64,000 nucleotides of DNA from NCBI RefSeq assembly GCF_000802235.1, contig NZ_JTDL01000152.1:107561-171560 (forward strand). Direction: 5' to 3'. This DNA is from Sinomonas humi (GTDB lineage Bacteria; Actinomycetota; Actinomycetes; Actinomycetales; Micrococcaceae). Under the pieces are notes generated by a model that had not been told where the DNA came from, did not search any database, and was given only the letters and a program-made list of their open reading frames with translations. Below are positions 27,563 through 37,922 of this stretch, piece by piece. The position numbers and the translations under genes are program-made. Within the stretch, counting starts at the first letter, position 1, and each line of letters begins with the position of its first letter.

Positions 27563-28768
27563 ATGCGACTGCACCACCGCCTGTACCGTTGGGCCCAGGC
27601 CCACCCCGGTCGGGTGGATGCGCTCATGGCCCTTGGCCTCTTCCTCTTCCTCTCCGCCCCCTACGAGTTCGCCTTCCGACCACGGGAGCTCGTCTTCTCC
27701 GCACTCGTCATTGCCCCACTCGCGTGGCGCCGTACGCGGCCCGTGGCCTCCGGTGCAGTGGTAGCCGCGGCGTGCCTCATCGAGGTGATCCTGGGCAACC
27801 AGCCAGTCGCCGCACAGGCTCTCGCGCTGGCGACGGTGTTCTCGCTGGCGGCCTATGCGCCGCGCTGGGCAAGCCTGGGCGGCCTCATCGCTGGACTCGT
27901 CGGCGGGTTCCTATTCGTACTGCGCTACTTCGTCCTGCCCATGACGGCGAGCGCCTACCTCTCGACCGGCGAAGCCGGCGTCCGCGTGCCAGTGCAGCTT
28001 GTGGGAGGCGTGGCGATCGGCGCCGTCGTGCTTGTCGCGTGGACACTCGGCGATCTCGCGCGTGCGCGTCGCTTGGCCGTGCAGGCTCTCGAGGACCGTG
28101 CGCGGCGCCTCGAGGTCGAGCGAGAGCAGGAGCGGGGCCTCGCGGCCGCCGACGAGCGGAGCCGCATCGCACGCGAGATGCACGACATCGTGGCCCATTC
28201 GCTCTCGGTCATCATCGCGCAGGCGGACGGTGCACGTTACGCGGCGGCGCAGGAGCCCGGCCTCGCCGTCGCGGCCCTCGGAACCATCGGCGAGACCGGC
28301 CGTGGCTCTCTGCGTGAGATGCGCCGGCTTCTGGGTGTCCTCCGCAGCGACGGGGCCGCACCGACCCGTCCCCTTCCCACACTCGACGACCTTCCCAGCC
28401 TCCTTGACGCCGTGCGCCGCGCTGGGCTCGTCGTCGGCTTCCAGGGCGACGGCGCTCCGAGGGGAGCACTTCCCGCGGGGGCTGAGCTCACGGCGTATCG
28501 GGTCGTGCAGGAATCCCTCACCAATGTCTTCAAGCATGCAGGCCCACGGGCGGCAGCGTCAGTCGTCAGGCGGTGGACCGCACGTGGCCTCGAGCTCGAC
28601 GTGGCCGACGACGGACGCGGCGCGGCGGCCGACACTTCAGGCGGGGAGGGCCAGGGCTTGCACGGGATGGCCGAACGCGTGGCACTCTACGATGGTTCGG
28701 TCGACGCCGGCCCTCTTCCGGGCGGCGGATTCCGCGTCCGCGCATTCATCCCCTATACGGAGGCCTGA
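27563..28768 (+). CDS. Sensor histidine kinase (HisKA_3 family)
   Basis: A 401-residue membrane kinase. The N-terminal 165 residues hold about five hydrophobic segments with little extracellular loop, so it senses within or through the membrane. The HisKA_3 box is RIAREMHDIVAHS with phospho-acceptor His207; the ATPase has ELDVADDGRGA and a GGEGQGLHGM lid. TAGGCT (27549-27554) lies 8 bases before the ATG. It forms a unit with the next gene, a NarL-type regulator, and probably controls the ABC exporter downstream. Confidence 0.93.
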   Translation: MRLHHRLYRWAQAHPGRVDALMALGLFLFLSAPYEFAFRPRELVFSALVIAPLAWRRTRPVASGAVVAAACLIEVILGNQPVAAQALALATVFSLAAYAPRWASLGGLIAGLVGGFLFVLRYFVLPMTASAYLSTGEAGVRVPVQLVGGVAIGAVVLVAWTLGDLARARRLAVQALEDRARRLEVEREQERGLAAADERSRIAREMHDIVAHSLSVIIAQADGARYAAAQEPGLAVAALGTIGETGRGSLREMRRLLGVLRSDGAAPTRPLPTLDDLPSLLDAVRRAGLVVGFQGDGAPRGALPAGAELTAYRVVQESLTNVFKHAGPRAAASVVRRWTARGLELDVADDGRGAAADTSGGEGQGLHGMAERVALYDGSVDAGPLPGGGFRVRAFIPYTEA

Positions 28769-28769
28769 C

Positions 28770-29495
28770 ATCGCTGACTTCTCAGAGCGTGCTTTTCATT
28801 CCGGACAGCCCATCCGGGTGGCCCTCGTAGACGACCAGCAACTCGTCCGCGGCGGTTTCCGGATGCTCATCGACTCACAACCGGACCTGCGCGTCGTAGC
28901 CGAGGCCGGCGATGGGCTCGAAGCGGTGCGCGTGATCGGGCGGGCGGAGGTCGACGTCGTCCTCATGGACGTGCGAATGCCGCGCCTCGACGGGATCGAG
29001 GCGACACGGCGCCTTCTCGAAGGCGCGCAGACTCCGCCCGCAGGCCAAGCCCCGCGGCCAAAGGTGGTCGTGCTCACGACGTTCGACCTCGACGAGTACG
29101 CGCTGTCCGCCATCAGGGCTGGGGCAAGCGGCTTCCTTCTCAAGGACGCCCCGCCAGAGGAGCTCCTCGCCGCCATCCGCACGGTGCATCACGGGGATGC
29201 GGTCATCGCGCCGTCGACCACCCGTCGTCTCCTCGACCACATGGCAGCGCTCCTGAGGGAACCAACCCCCGAGGCGAGCACAGACGCCCAGGCAGTGGAT
29301 ACGCTGACGGCCCGCGAGCGCGAAGTATTCGTACTCATTGCGCACGGCCTCTCGAACGCGGAGATCGCCGACTCGCTCGTCGTCTCCGAGGCCACCGTGA
29401 AGACCCACGTGGGCCGGATCCTCGCGAAGCTCCAGGCGAGGGACCGCGTGCACATCGTCCTGATCGCTTACGCGACGGGAGTCGTTGTCCCGTAG
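28770..29495 (+). CDS. NarL/LuxR-type response regulator (start codon uncertain)
   Basis: A receiver plus LuxR HTH protein of about 241 residues. The acid pair is DD in VALVDDQQLVRGGF, the phosphorylated Asp is in VVLMDVRMP, and the HTH is LTAREREVFVLIAHGLSNAEIA...TVKTHVGRIL. No ATG/GTG/TTG lies at the expected place. GGAGG (28759-28763) is followed after 6 bases by ATC at 28770, giving M-ADFSERAFHSGQPIRVALV. Alternatives are GTG 28818, which would cut the first beta strand, and ATG 28692, 77 bases inside the kinase gene. It is coupled to the kinase. Confidence 0.85.
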   Translation: MADFSERAFHSGQPIRVALVDDQQLVRGGFRMLIDSQPDLRVVAEAGDGLEAVRVIGRAEVDVVLMDVRMPRLDGIEATRRLLEGAQTPPAGQAPRPKVVVLTTFDLDEYALSAIRAGASGFLLKDAPPEELLAAIRTVHHGDAVIAPSTTRRLLDHMAALLREPTPEASTDAQAVDTLTAREREVFVLIAHGLSNAEIADSLVVSEATVKTHVGRILAKLQARDRVHIVLIAYATGVVVP

Positions 29496-29530
29496 TCCGG
29501 GCCCCGTCCCGTGCCTCATGCCTCTGCCAT

Positions 29531-29552
29531 GCCTCATCCCATGGGATGAGGC
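29531..29552. promoter_or_regulatory. Perfect 22-base palindrome upstream of ABC exporter
   Basis: GCCTCATCCCA followed by its exact reverse complement, without a spacer. It is centred about 75 bases before the inferred -10 box (TAGCGT, 29617-29622) of the ABC transporter genes and lies just after the response regulator gene. It is a likely operator, with the neighbouring LuxR-type regulator as the natural candidate; it could also act as a small hairpin after that gene. Confidence 0.55.
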
Positions 29553-29628
29553 TCGTGCCGTTCGGAGAGCCGGAAGATCAGCCCACGGCGCGATCCCCGC
29601 GCTGCTCTCGGTTTTCTAGCGTGGAACC

Positions 29629-30393
29629 ATGACCACTACCTCCGAATCCACTCAGCCGCGGTCCGCGCTCCATGACGCTGTGACCGCCAGAGGCCTCCGC
29701 AAGACCTACGGACGCGGCGAGACCGCGGTCGAGGCCCTGCGCGGCATTGACCTCGCGTTCCCTGCTGGAGAATTCACCGCGATCATGGGCCCTTCAGGTT
29801 CGGGCAAGTCGACGCTCATGCACTGCCTCGCGGGCCTCGACACAGCTGACGCGGGTACGATCACGGTCGGCGGGACCGAACTCACCGGGCTCGCGGATAA
29901 GGCACTCACTGAGCTTCGCCGGGATCGGGTCGGATTCGTATTCCAGGCCTTCAACCTCGTCCCGACGCTCACGGCCCGGGCGAACATTACGCTTCCCGTG
30001 ACCCTCGCCGGCGGGAAGGTCGACGAGGAATGGTTTGGGCAGCTCGCCGCGACGCTCGGGCTGCAGGATCGGCTCGACCACAAGCCCCACGAACTGTCCG
30101 GGGGGCAGCAGCAGCGGGTTGCAGTCGCCCGCGCGCTGCTCACGAGGCCGGCCGTCGTCTTCGCTGACGAGCCAACCGGAAACCTCGACTCCCGGTCGGG
30201 CTCCGAGGTGCTGGGGATGCTCCGTCGGAGCAGCCGTGAAATGGGCCAGAGCATCATCATGGTCACGCACGATCCGGTCGCCGCAAGCTACGCCGACCGC
30301 GTCGTGCTCCTGGCCGACGGCCGCCTCGCCGGGTCGATCACGGACCCGACGGTCGAAACCGTCCTCGCGGCACTTGCGAAAGTCGAGGGCTAG
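29629..30393 (+). CDS. ABC transporter ATP-binding protein (MacB/LolD type)
   Basis: A 254-residue ATPase with Walker [10 protein letters not shown] (54-62), the signature [15 protein letters not shown], Walker [13 protein letters not shown] and the H-loop VTHDP. The sequence is of the MacB/LolD/FtsE class that pairs with FtsX-type permeases and drives mechanotransmission rather than classical import. TAGCGT at 29617-29622 lies 6 bases before the ATG, so it is probably leaderless. The permease starts 2 bases after its stop. Confidence 0.95.
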   Translation: MTTTSESTQPRSALHDAVTARGLRKTYGRGETAVEALRGIDLAFPAGEFTAIMGPSGSGKSTLMHCLAGLDTADAGTITVGGTELTGLADKALTELRRDRVGFVFQAFNLVPTLTARANITLPVTLAGGKVDEEWFGQLAATLGLQDRLDHKPHELSGGQQQRVAVARALLTRPAVVFADEPTGNLDSRSGSEVLGMLRRSSREMGQSIIMVTHDPVAASYADRVVLLADGRLAGSITDPTVETVLAALAKVEG

Positions 30394-30394
30394 C

Positions 30395-32890
30395 ATGCTG
30401 CAGATTGCGCTCAGCCAGTTGAAGATGCATGCCGGGCGGTTTGTGGCGATTGTCCTCGCGGTCCTCCTCGCCGTGGGCTTCCTCTCCGCGACCCTTATGG
30501 TCAATGCGTCGACGACGGCGTCCCTCGTCGCGAGCGTGGGCCAGGACTACGCGAGGGCGGACCTCGTCGTCTCGCCTCCCGCGGAAGGCGCACACCTGAG
30601 CGAAGCAGACGCCGCAGCCGTGGCTCGGACTTCTGGGGTCGCCGAGAGCTACGCCGAGCAGCAGCTCCAGATTCAAGCCAAGGTCGGCGAGACGACTATC
30701 GGCGGGCTCATCCGGAACCTGCCGCCGTCCGAGCGGCTTGAACCCGTCGCGCTCACGTCCGGTTCGTGGCCGACGAAGACTGGGCAGGTCGCTGTGGATG
30801 CGAAGACAGCCGCCGCACGAGCGTTGACGATCGGCAGCAGCCTTGAACTTCTGCCGTCCGGAGCTAGCTCTTCGGCCCATGAGGCAACGGCGACGGTGAC
30901 GGGCATCATGGCGGCCTCGACAGACCCGCAGCAGTCCTGGGCCGCCCAGTTCGCCGCACCAGCGGACACCCTTTCCTCCCTCGCGGGCGGCCAGGCCGTC
31001 TACTCCTCGATCACGGTGGCCATCGCGCCCGGCGCAGACGGGGCGACCGTGGCGTCCGCGCTCGACGCCGCGGTTCACCAGGCCCCGGGCAGCGTCATGA
31101 CGCCCTCGCAGAAGACTGTGGCCACGATCAAGTCCTTCACTGGGGGCTCCGACCGGCTCACCATCATCCTGCTCGCCTTCGCTGCGGTAGCCCTGCTCGT
31201 CGCGGGCTTGGTGGTCGCGAACACATTCTCAGTCCTCATCGCCCAGCGCACACGCGAACTCGCGCTCCTGCGCTGCATTGGTGCGAGCCGTCGGCAGATC
31301 CGAGCATCGGTCGTCGTCGAAGCGGTCGTCACTGGGCTCGTCGCCTCCGTGCTCGGGGTTGCCGTGGCTGTCGGCGTGGTCGCGCTTGTAGTCGCCCTCC
31401 TCGCCCAGAACCCGAGGTACCAGTACGCGACACTCGCCGTGCCGGCGTCGTCGATCGCCTTGGGGCTCGCAGTCGGCACGCTCCTGACCGTGTTGGCGGC
31501 CCTTCTTCCCGCCCGGGCAGCCACCCGCGTCTCGCCGCTCGCGGCGCTCCGCCCCTCCGACGAGCCGTCCCTCCGCCGTGTAGCGGGCCGCGTGCGGCTC
31601 GCCACCGGCGTCGTGCTTGCGGCCCTCGGCGCTGTGGGCCTCGGGATCGGCGCCGCGAAGGGGAATCTCCTGCTCGCGATCCCGGCAGGTGCCGTCTCGT
31701 TCATCGGAATCGTGCTCGCCGCCGCGCTGTTCGTCCCCCGGCTCGTCGCCGCCGCGGGGCTCCTGGCAGCACCGGCGGGAGTCCCCGCGCGGATGGCCGC
31801 GGTCAATGCCGTCCGCAACCCGCGGAGGACCACCGCGACCGCCTCGGCGCTCGTGATCGGTGTGACGCTCGTGACCATGATGATGACGGGTGCCGCGACA
31901 GCACAGACGGCCCTCAGTTCCTCACTCGACCGCCACTTCCCAGTCGACATGGCTGTCAACGGCACAGGAGGCGTTCCCTTCACGGCCCAGCAGCTCGCCG
32001 ACGTCCGAGCACTGTCCGGAGTTGAGGCGTCCGCAGTCCTCACACCGGTCGGCTCGGTCCAGACGCACAGCACCCCGCGCGCGGCGTACGCCCCCGTCTA
32101 CGCGATCAGCGCCTCGGATGCGGCCGCCGTCATCCAGAGCCCAGCGGACCGGCCGGCACCCGGAGGCATCGTGCTCCCACGCGGTGCGACGGCGACGCCT
32201 CCCGCCGTCTCGCCCGGGCCGGGCGCAAGCGGAAGCGTCGATCCGCGGTCGGCGTCTCTGGCGGGCACGGCGGGCACCGCGACCGACCTGCCCGCCCTCG
32301 TCCTTCCTGGGACGCTCCAAGCGCGCCCGGGCCAGCTGCCCCAACAGGTCTGGATCGCGGTTGACCCGAAGCTCGATGGTTCAGCAGTAGCGACGCTGAG
32401 GACCCAGGTTGCCCAGGCCTTGGGCGTGCAGGAGTCAGAGGTCTCCGGCGCGGCGATCGAGAAGGCCACGTTCACGCAGGTCATCGACACACTGCTGCTC
32501 GTCGTCACGGGCCTCTTGGCCGTCGCGGTGCTCATAGCGCTCATCGGCGTGGCCAACACCCTCTCGCTGTCCGTGCTCGAGCGCACTCGCGAGAATTCGC
32601 TCCTGCGAGCCCTCGGCCTAACGCGTGGACAGCTGCGCGGGATGCTGGCTCTTGAGGCAGTCCTCGTAGCGGGCGTCGCTGCCGTGATCGGCACCGCGCT
32701 GGGCATCCTCTACGGCTGGCTCGGTGCGCAGAGCGCCCTCGGCACTTTCGCTACCGTCACCGCCGTGATCCCGTGGGCTCAGGTGGTTGCCGTCATCGTC
32801 GTCGCCGCGGCTGCCGGCCTCGGGGCATCGGTGCTTCCCGCCCGACGCGCCGCGCGCCTCTCCCCCGTGGCCGGGCTCGCGATCGAGTAG
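30395..32890 (+). CDS. FtsX-domain ABC transporter permease
   Basis: An 831-residue membrane protein. It has an N-terminal membrane helix at 13-33, a large extracytoplasmic MacB-like region (35-255), a first FtsX domain with three helices (about 265-380), further helices at 390-520, a second extracytoplasmic region (530-690), and a last FtsX domain (705-825) ending PARRAARLSPVAGLAIE. This is the full-length 10-helix type linked to lipid, lipoprotein or peptide-antibiotic export and resistance. It is convergent with metG, 15 bases apart. Confidence 0.93.
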   Translation: MLQIALSQLKMHAGRFVAIVLAVLLAVGFLSATLMVNASTTASLVASVGQDYARADLVVSPPAEGAHLSEADAAAVARTSGVAESYAEQQLQIQAKVGETTIGGLIRNLPPSERLEPVALTSGSWPTKTGQVAVDAKTAAARALTIGSSLELLPSGASSSAHEATATVTGIMAASTDPQQSWAAQFAAPADTLSSLAGGQAVYSSITVAIAPGADGATVASALDAAVHQAPGSVMTPSQKTVATIKSFTGGSDRLTIILLAFAAVALLVAGLVVANTFSVLIAQRTRELALLRCIGASRRQIRASVVVEAVVTGLVASVLGVAVAVGVVALVVALLAQNPRYQYATLAVPASSIALGLAVGTLLTVLAALLPARAATRVSPLAALRPSDEPSLRRVAGRVRLATGVVLAALGAVGLGIGAAKGNLLLAIPAGAVSFIGIVLAAALFVPRLVAAAGLLAAPAGVPARMAAVNAVRNPRRTTATASALVIGVTLVTMMMTGAATAQTALSSSLDRHFPVDMAVNGTGGVPFTAQQLADVRALSGVEASAVLTPVGSVQTHSTPRAAYAPVYAISASDAAAVIQSPADRPAPGGIVLPRGATATPPAVSPGPGASGSVDPRSASLAGTAGTATDLPALVLPGTLQARPGQLPQQVWIAVDPKLDGSAVATLRTQVAQALGVQESEVSGAAIEKATFTQVIDTLLLVVTGLLAVAVLIALIGVANTLSLSVLERTRENSLLRALGLTRGQLRGMLALEAVLVAGVAAVIGTALGILYGWLGAQSALGTFATVTAVIPWAQVVAVIVVAAAAGLGASVLPARRAARLSPVAGLAIE

Positions 32891-32905
32891 CTGGGCTTGG
32901 ACAGG

Positions 32906-34465
32906 CTATGCCTGCGCCGGCTCCTCGTACTTCGGGAAGATGGGAGCCGGCGCGGGCAGCTTCGTGCCGGGCGCAATCGGCGTCGCGAGCGCCGCGAACT
33001 CGCGCGCTGCTCCCTCGTCCTGGCCAAGGACGTCGAGCAGCTGCCCGGCAGAGGCCGGCATGACCGGCTGGACGAGGATCGAAACGATGCGCAGGACCTC
33101 GAGCGTCACGTAGAGGACGGTCGCCATGCGGGCAGGGTCCGTCTTGCGCAGCACCCAGGGGGCCTGCTCGGCGAAGTAGGCGTTCGTGTCTCCGAGCACA
33201 CCCCAAATCGCTTCGAGGGCACGGCTGAACTCCTGCTTCTCGAACGCTGCCCGGGCGGCCTCCAGCAGACCTCCGGCCGCGTCGAGCAGGGCGCGGTCGG
33301 CGTCTGTGAGTTCGCCGGGCTCGGGCACAACACCGTCGAGGTTCTTCGCGACCATCGAGAGCGAGCGTTGGGCAAGATTGCCGAGGTTGTTCGCGAGGTC
33401 GGCGTTCATGCGGCCGACGATCGCCTCATGGTTGTAGCTGCCGTCGGCTCCGAACGGCACTTCACGGAGCAGGAAGTAGCGCACCTGGTCGAGGCCGTAC
33501 TGGCTGATGAAGTCGCGGGGCGCCACGACATTGCCGAGCGACTTCGACATCTTGACGCCGTTGTTCTGCAGGAAGCCGTGGATCATGACGCGCTTGGGCA
33601 CTTCGATCCCAGCGCTCATGAGGAACGCCGGCCAGTAGACAGCGTGGAAGCGCGAGATGTCCTTGCCGATCACGTGCACGTCCGCGGGCCAGTATCTGCG
33701 GAACGTCTCGGACTCGACGTCGGGGAACCCTACGCCCGTTAGGTAGTTGGTGAGCGCATCAACCCACACGTACATGACGTGGCCGGGCGCGTCGGGTACG
33801 GGGATTCCCCAGTCGAAGGTGGTCCTCGAGATGGAGAGGTCTTCGAGGCCGCGCTTCACGAACGAGATGACCTCGTTGAAGCGGTATTGGGGGGCGCCGA
33901 ACTCGGGTTCAGCCTCGTAGAGCGCGAGCAGCTTCTCCTGATAGGCGGAGAGGCGGAAGAAGTAGCTCTCCTCGGCCGTCCATGTGACCTCGGTGTCCGT
34001 CTCCTTCGTGTACCGCACACCGTCGCGCACGACCGTCTCGTCCTCGGTGTAGTACGCCTCGTCGCGCACCGAGTACCAGCCCTCGTACTTGTCGAGGTAG
34101 ATGTCCCCGTTTGCCTCCATCCGCTTCCAGATCGCCTGAGCGGACTCATAGTGCTCGGGATCGGTGGTGCGGATGAAGCGGTCGTAGCTCACTCCCAGCG
34201 CGGCATGGGTCTCCTTGTAGAGCTCCGCGTTGCGATCGACGAACTCCTTGGGCGTGATGCCCGACTTCTGGGCCGACTGGGCGATCTTCAGGCCATGTTC
34301 ATCTGTACCCGTCATGAAGAAGACGTCGAATCCGTCCAACCGCTTGAAACGCGCCATCGCATCGGCAGCGATGTACTCGTACGCGTGGCCGATATGCGGC
34401 TCGCCGTTCGGATAGGTGATGGCGGTAGTGATGTAGTAAGGGGTCTTCCCGGATGCGGACGTCAC
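32906..34465 (-). CDS. metG: Methionyl-tRNA synthetase
   Basis: A 519-residue class I synthetase with HIGH-like [15 protein letters not shown] (18-32) and KMSKS in [10 protein letters not shown]. No Cys-X2-Cys pairs are visible in the connective peptide, so it looks like the zinc-free type, and it lacks the C-terminal EMAP-like tRNA-binding domain. The GTG at 34465 is chosen for TAAATT (34472-34477 complement) exactly 6 bases upstream. It is transcribed independently of serA, from which a hairpin separates it. Confidence 0.96.
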   Translation of the reverse strand: MTSASGKTPYYITTAITYPNGEPHIGHAYEYIAADAMARFKRLDGFDVFFMTGTDEHGLKIAQSAQKSGITPKEFVDRNAELYKETHAALGVSYDRFIRTTDPEHYESAQAIWKRMEANGDIYLDKYEGWYSVRDEAYYTEDETVVRDGVRYTKETDTEVTWTAEESYFFRLSAYQEKLLALYEAEPEFGAPQYRFNEVISFVKRGLEDLSISRTTFDWGIPVPDAPGHVMYVWVDALTNYLTGVGFPDVESETFRRYWPADVHVIGKDISRFHAVYWPAFLMSAGIEVPKRVMIHGFLQNNGVKMSKSLGNVVAPRDFISQYGLDQVRYFLLREVPFGADGSYNHEAIVGRMNADLANNLGNLAQRSLSMVAKNLDGVVPEPGELTDADRALLDAAGGLLEAARAAFEKQEFSRALEAIWGVLGDTNAYFAEQAPWVLRKTDPARMATVLYVTLEVLRIVSILVQPVMPASAGQLLDVLGQDEGAAREFAALATPIAPGTKLPAPAPIFPKYEEPAQA

Positions 34466-34515
34466 CCTAAGAATTTACCGGATGCGCGAGGCCACTGCGG
34501 CGAATGCGTCAACGG

Positions 34516-34558
34516 ACGACGGCGGGCCCCACCACACGTGGTGGGGTCCGCCGTCGTC
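34516..34558 (-). terminator. Long GC-rich hairpin after serA
   Basis: ACGACGGCGG-CCCCACCAC pairs with GTGGTGGGG-CCGCCGTCGT around a tiny loop, with one G-T pair. It lies between serA and the metG promoter. There is no U-tract, as is common for actinobacterial terminators. Confidence 0.7.
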
Positions 34559-34589
34559 GTGGGCTGCTGGGGCGAGGTGCCCTCAGAAG

Positions 34590-36185
34590 CTAGTCCTCGA
34601 GGTCGATCTCGCGGACGGCGGTTGCGCCGATATCGCTCTTGACGGTCTCGAGCACGTTGGCCGGGATCTTCGAATCGACGGTGAGGAGCGCCATCGCCTC
34701 GCCTGCCTGCTCCGCGCGGGCCACCTGCATGCCGGCGATGTTCACGCCGTTCATTCCGAGAATGTGGCCGATCGTGCCGATGACGCCGGGGCGGTCGGTG
34801 TAGCTCATGACCACGAGGTGCTCCGAGATCGGGATCTCGAGGTCATACCCGTTGATGCCCACGAGCTTCTGGATCTGCTTGGGCCCAGTGAGCGTACCCG
34901 CGACGGAGACCTGGGTGCCGTCCGAAAGGAGGCCGCGGATCGTGAGGACGTTGCGGTAGTCCTCGGCCTCCGAAGTGGTGAGGAGGCGAACCGCTACGCC
35001 CCGCTGCTCTGCAAGGACCGGCGCGTTGACGTAGGAAACCTTTTCGGAAACGACGTCGGTGAAGACGCCCTTGAGCGCGGCGAGCTCGAGGGACTTCACG
35101 TCCAGCGATGCGATCTCCCCCGCGACCTCGACATCGATCTGCGTGACGGGCTCGTGGCTGAGCGCCGTGAAGATGCGGCCGAGCTTCTCGATGAGCGGGA
35201 TTCCGGGGCGAACGTCGGGGGCGATGACGCCGCCGGCGACGTTGACGGCGTCCGGGACGAGCTCACCGGCTAGGGCGAGGCGCACAGACTTCGCGACCGA
35301 GATGCCGGCCTTCTCCTGGGCCTCGTCCGTCGACGCACCGAGGTGCGGTGTGACGACCACGTTTGGGTACTCGAAGAACGGCAGGTTGGTGCTCGGCTCC
35401 TTCTCGAAGACGTCGATGCCCGCGCCGGCGATCTGCCCGGCCTCAAGGGCCTTGGTGAGGGCGTCCTCGTCGACGAGGCCGCCACGCGCCACATTGACGA
35501 CGTAGGCGGTCGACTTCATCTTCTCGAACGCGTCCGCGCCGAGCATGCCGAGGGTTTCGGGCGTCTTCGGCATGTGGATCGTGATGAAGTCACTCTGCGC
35601 GAGCAGCTCGTCGAGAGTCACGAGCTTCACGCCGAGCTGCGCGGCGCGTGCTGACGTGACGTAGGGATCGAACGCGAGGACGTTCATTTCGAACGCCTGC
35701 ATCCGGGCGGCAACGAGCGCGCCGATCCTGCCGAGGCCGATGACGCCGAGCGTCTTGTCGAGAAGCTCTGTGCCAGCGAACTTGGAGCGCTTCCACTCGC
35801 CGCCCTTGAGGGAGGCGTTGGCGGCCGGAATGTTGCGCGCGAGGCTCAGGATGTGCCCGCACGTGAGCTCAGCGGCGGAGACGATGTTCGAGGTCGGCGC
35901 ATTGACGACCATCACGCCAGCCTGCGTCGCGGATTTGATGTCGACGTTGTCGAGGCCGACGCCTGCACGCGCAATGACCTTGAGCTTCTTGCCAGCCGCG
36001 ATCGCCTCGGCGTCCAGCTTGGTGGCGGAACGGACCAGGATCGCGTCGACGTCCGCGATCGCCGGAAGGAGCTGGGAGCGATCGGCGCCGTCGGTGTGGC
36101 GGATCTCGAAGTCGGGGCCGAGGGCCTCAATAGTGGCGGGGGACAGTTCCTCGGCGAGGAGGACGACGGGCTTCTCGTTGGACAC
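34590..36185 (-). CDS. serA: D-3-phosphoglycerate dehydrogenase
   Basis: A 531-residue enzyme for the first step of serine synthesis. It is the long type: catalytic and NAD domains (GLGRIGALVAARMQAF loop; HMPKT), an intervening allosteric domain, and a C-terminal ACT domain (about 455-531, VMSYTDRPGVIGTIGHILG). The GTG at 36185 has a GGAGAGG ribosome site. It follows ilvC on the same strand, separated by a hairpin and its own TATGAA-like -10 region, so it is probably a separate unit with possible read-through. Confidence 0.96.
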   Translation of the reverse strand: MSNEKPVVLLAEELSPATIEALGPDFEIRHTDGADRSQLLPAIADVDAILVRSATKLDAEAIAAGKKLKVIARAGVGLDNVDIKSATQAGVMVVNAPTSNIVSAAELTCGHILSLARNIPAANASLKGGEWKRSKFAGTELLDKTLGVIGLGRIGALVAARMQAFEMNVLAFDPYVTSARAAQLGVKLVTLDELLAQSDFITIHMPKTPETLGMLGADAFEKMKSTAYVVNVARGGLVDEDALTKALEAGQIAGAGIDVFEKEPSTNLPFFEYPNVVVTPHLGASTDEAQEKAGISVAKSVRLALAGELVPDAVNVAGGVIAPDVRPGIPLIEKLGRIFTALSHEPVTQIDVEVAGEIASLDVKSLELAALKGVFTDVVSEKVSYVNAPVLAEQRGVAVRLLTTSEAEDYRNVLTIRGLLSDGTQVSVAGTLTGPKQIQKLVGINGYDLEIPISEHLVVMSYTDRPGVIGTIGHILGMNGVNIAGMQVARAEQAGEAMALLTVDSKIPANVLETVKSDIGATAVREIDLED

Positions 36186-36284
36186 GGGCGGACCTCTCCG
36201 GTCGGGTCAGGCGGGATGCTTCATACAGGGGTGGTGGGGACGCCGAGAATGTGAGCGGGAGCACTCTCCTCGGCGGGACAGCCG

Positions 36285-36316
36285 AAGCGGCGGGCGCGAA
36301 TCCGCACCCGCCGCTT
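36285..36316 (-). terminator. Hairpin after ilvC
   Basis: AAGCGGCGGG pairs perfectly with CCCGCCGCTT around a 12-base loop, just past the ilvC stop. There is no U-tract downstream, so termination may be partial. Confidence 0.6.
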
Positions 36317-36325
36317 GGACGATGA

Positions 36326-37384
<1,059 letters not shown>

Positions 37385-37406
37385 CTATTGGGCTTGAAAG
37401 ACGGCG

Positions 37407-37919
37407 CTAGCTCGCGCGCAGGGCGCGATCGCTCATGGACCGCGAACCGCGTCCGATCGCGAGCGTCCCGGACTGGACGATCTCGCGGACGCCGAACGGC
37501 TCCAAGACGGTCAGCAGGGCGTCGAGCTTCTCGGTTGTGCCGGTCGCCTCAACAACGACCGCGTCAGTCGACACGTCGACGATCGACGCCCGGAACAGCT
37601 CGACTGCCTGGGTGACCTGGACCCGCGTCATCGAGTCCGCCCGGACCTTGATGAGCAGGTGGTCGCGGCGAACCGAGTTCTCGGGGAGCAACTCGACGAT
37701 CTTGATGACGTTCACGAGCTTGTTGAGCTGCTTGGTCACCTGTTCGAGGAGGTCGCCCTCCGCATCGACGACGACGGTGATGCGCGAGATCCCGTCGACC
37801 TCGGTGGGTCCCACCGCGAGCGAGTGGATGTTGAACGCCCGGCGGGCGAAGAGGCCTGCGACGCGCGTCAGCACGCCTGGCTTGTCCTCGACCAGCACGG
37901 ACAGGGTGTGGCGGGCCAT
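37407..37919 (-). CDS. ilvN: Acetolactate synthase small (regulatory) subunit
   Basis: A 170-residue regulatory subunit. The N-terminal ACT domain (LSVLVEDKPGVLTRVAGLFARRAFNIHSLAVG, 5-36) binds valine for feedback inhibition; a second ACT-like half follows from about 80. The length and order match IlvN/IlvH. It starts 3 bases after the ilvB stop, so the subunits are translated together. Confidence 0.96.
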   Translation of the reverse strand: MARHTLSVLVEDKPGVLTRVAGLFARRAFNIHSLAVGPTEVDGISRITVVVDAEGDLLEQVTKQLNKLVNVIKIVELLPENSVRRDHLLIKVRADSMTRVQVTQAVELFRASIVDVSTDAVVVEATGTTEKLDALLTVLEPFGVREIVQSGTLAIGRGSRSMSDRALRAS

Positions 37920-37922
37920 GCC

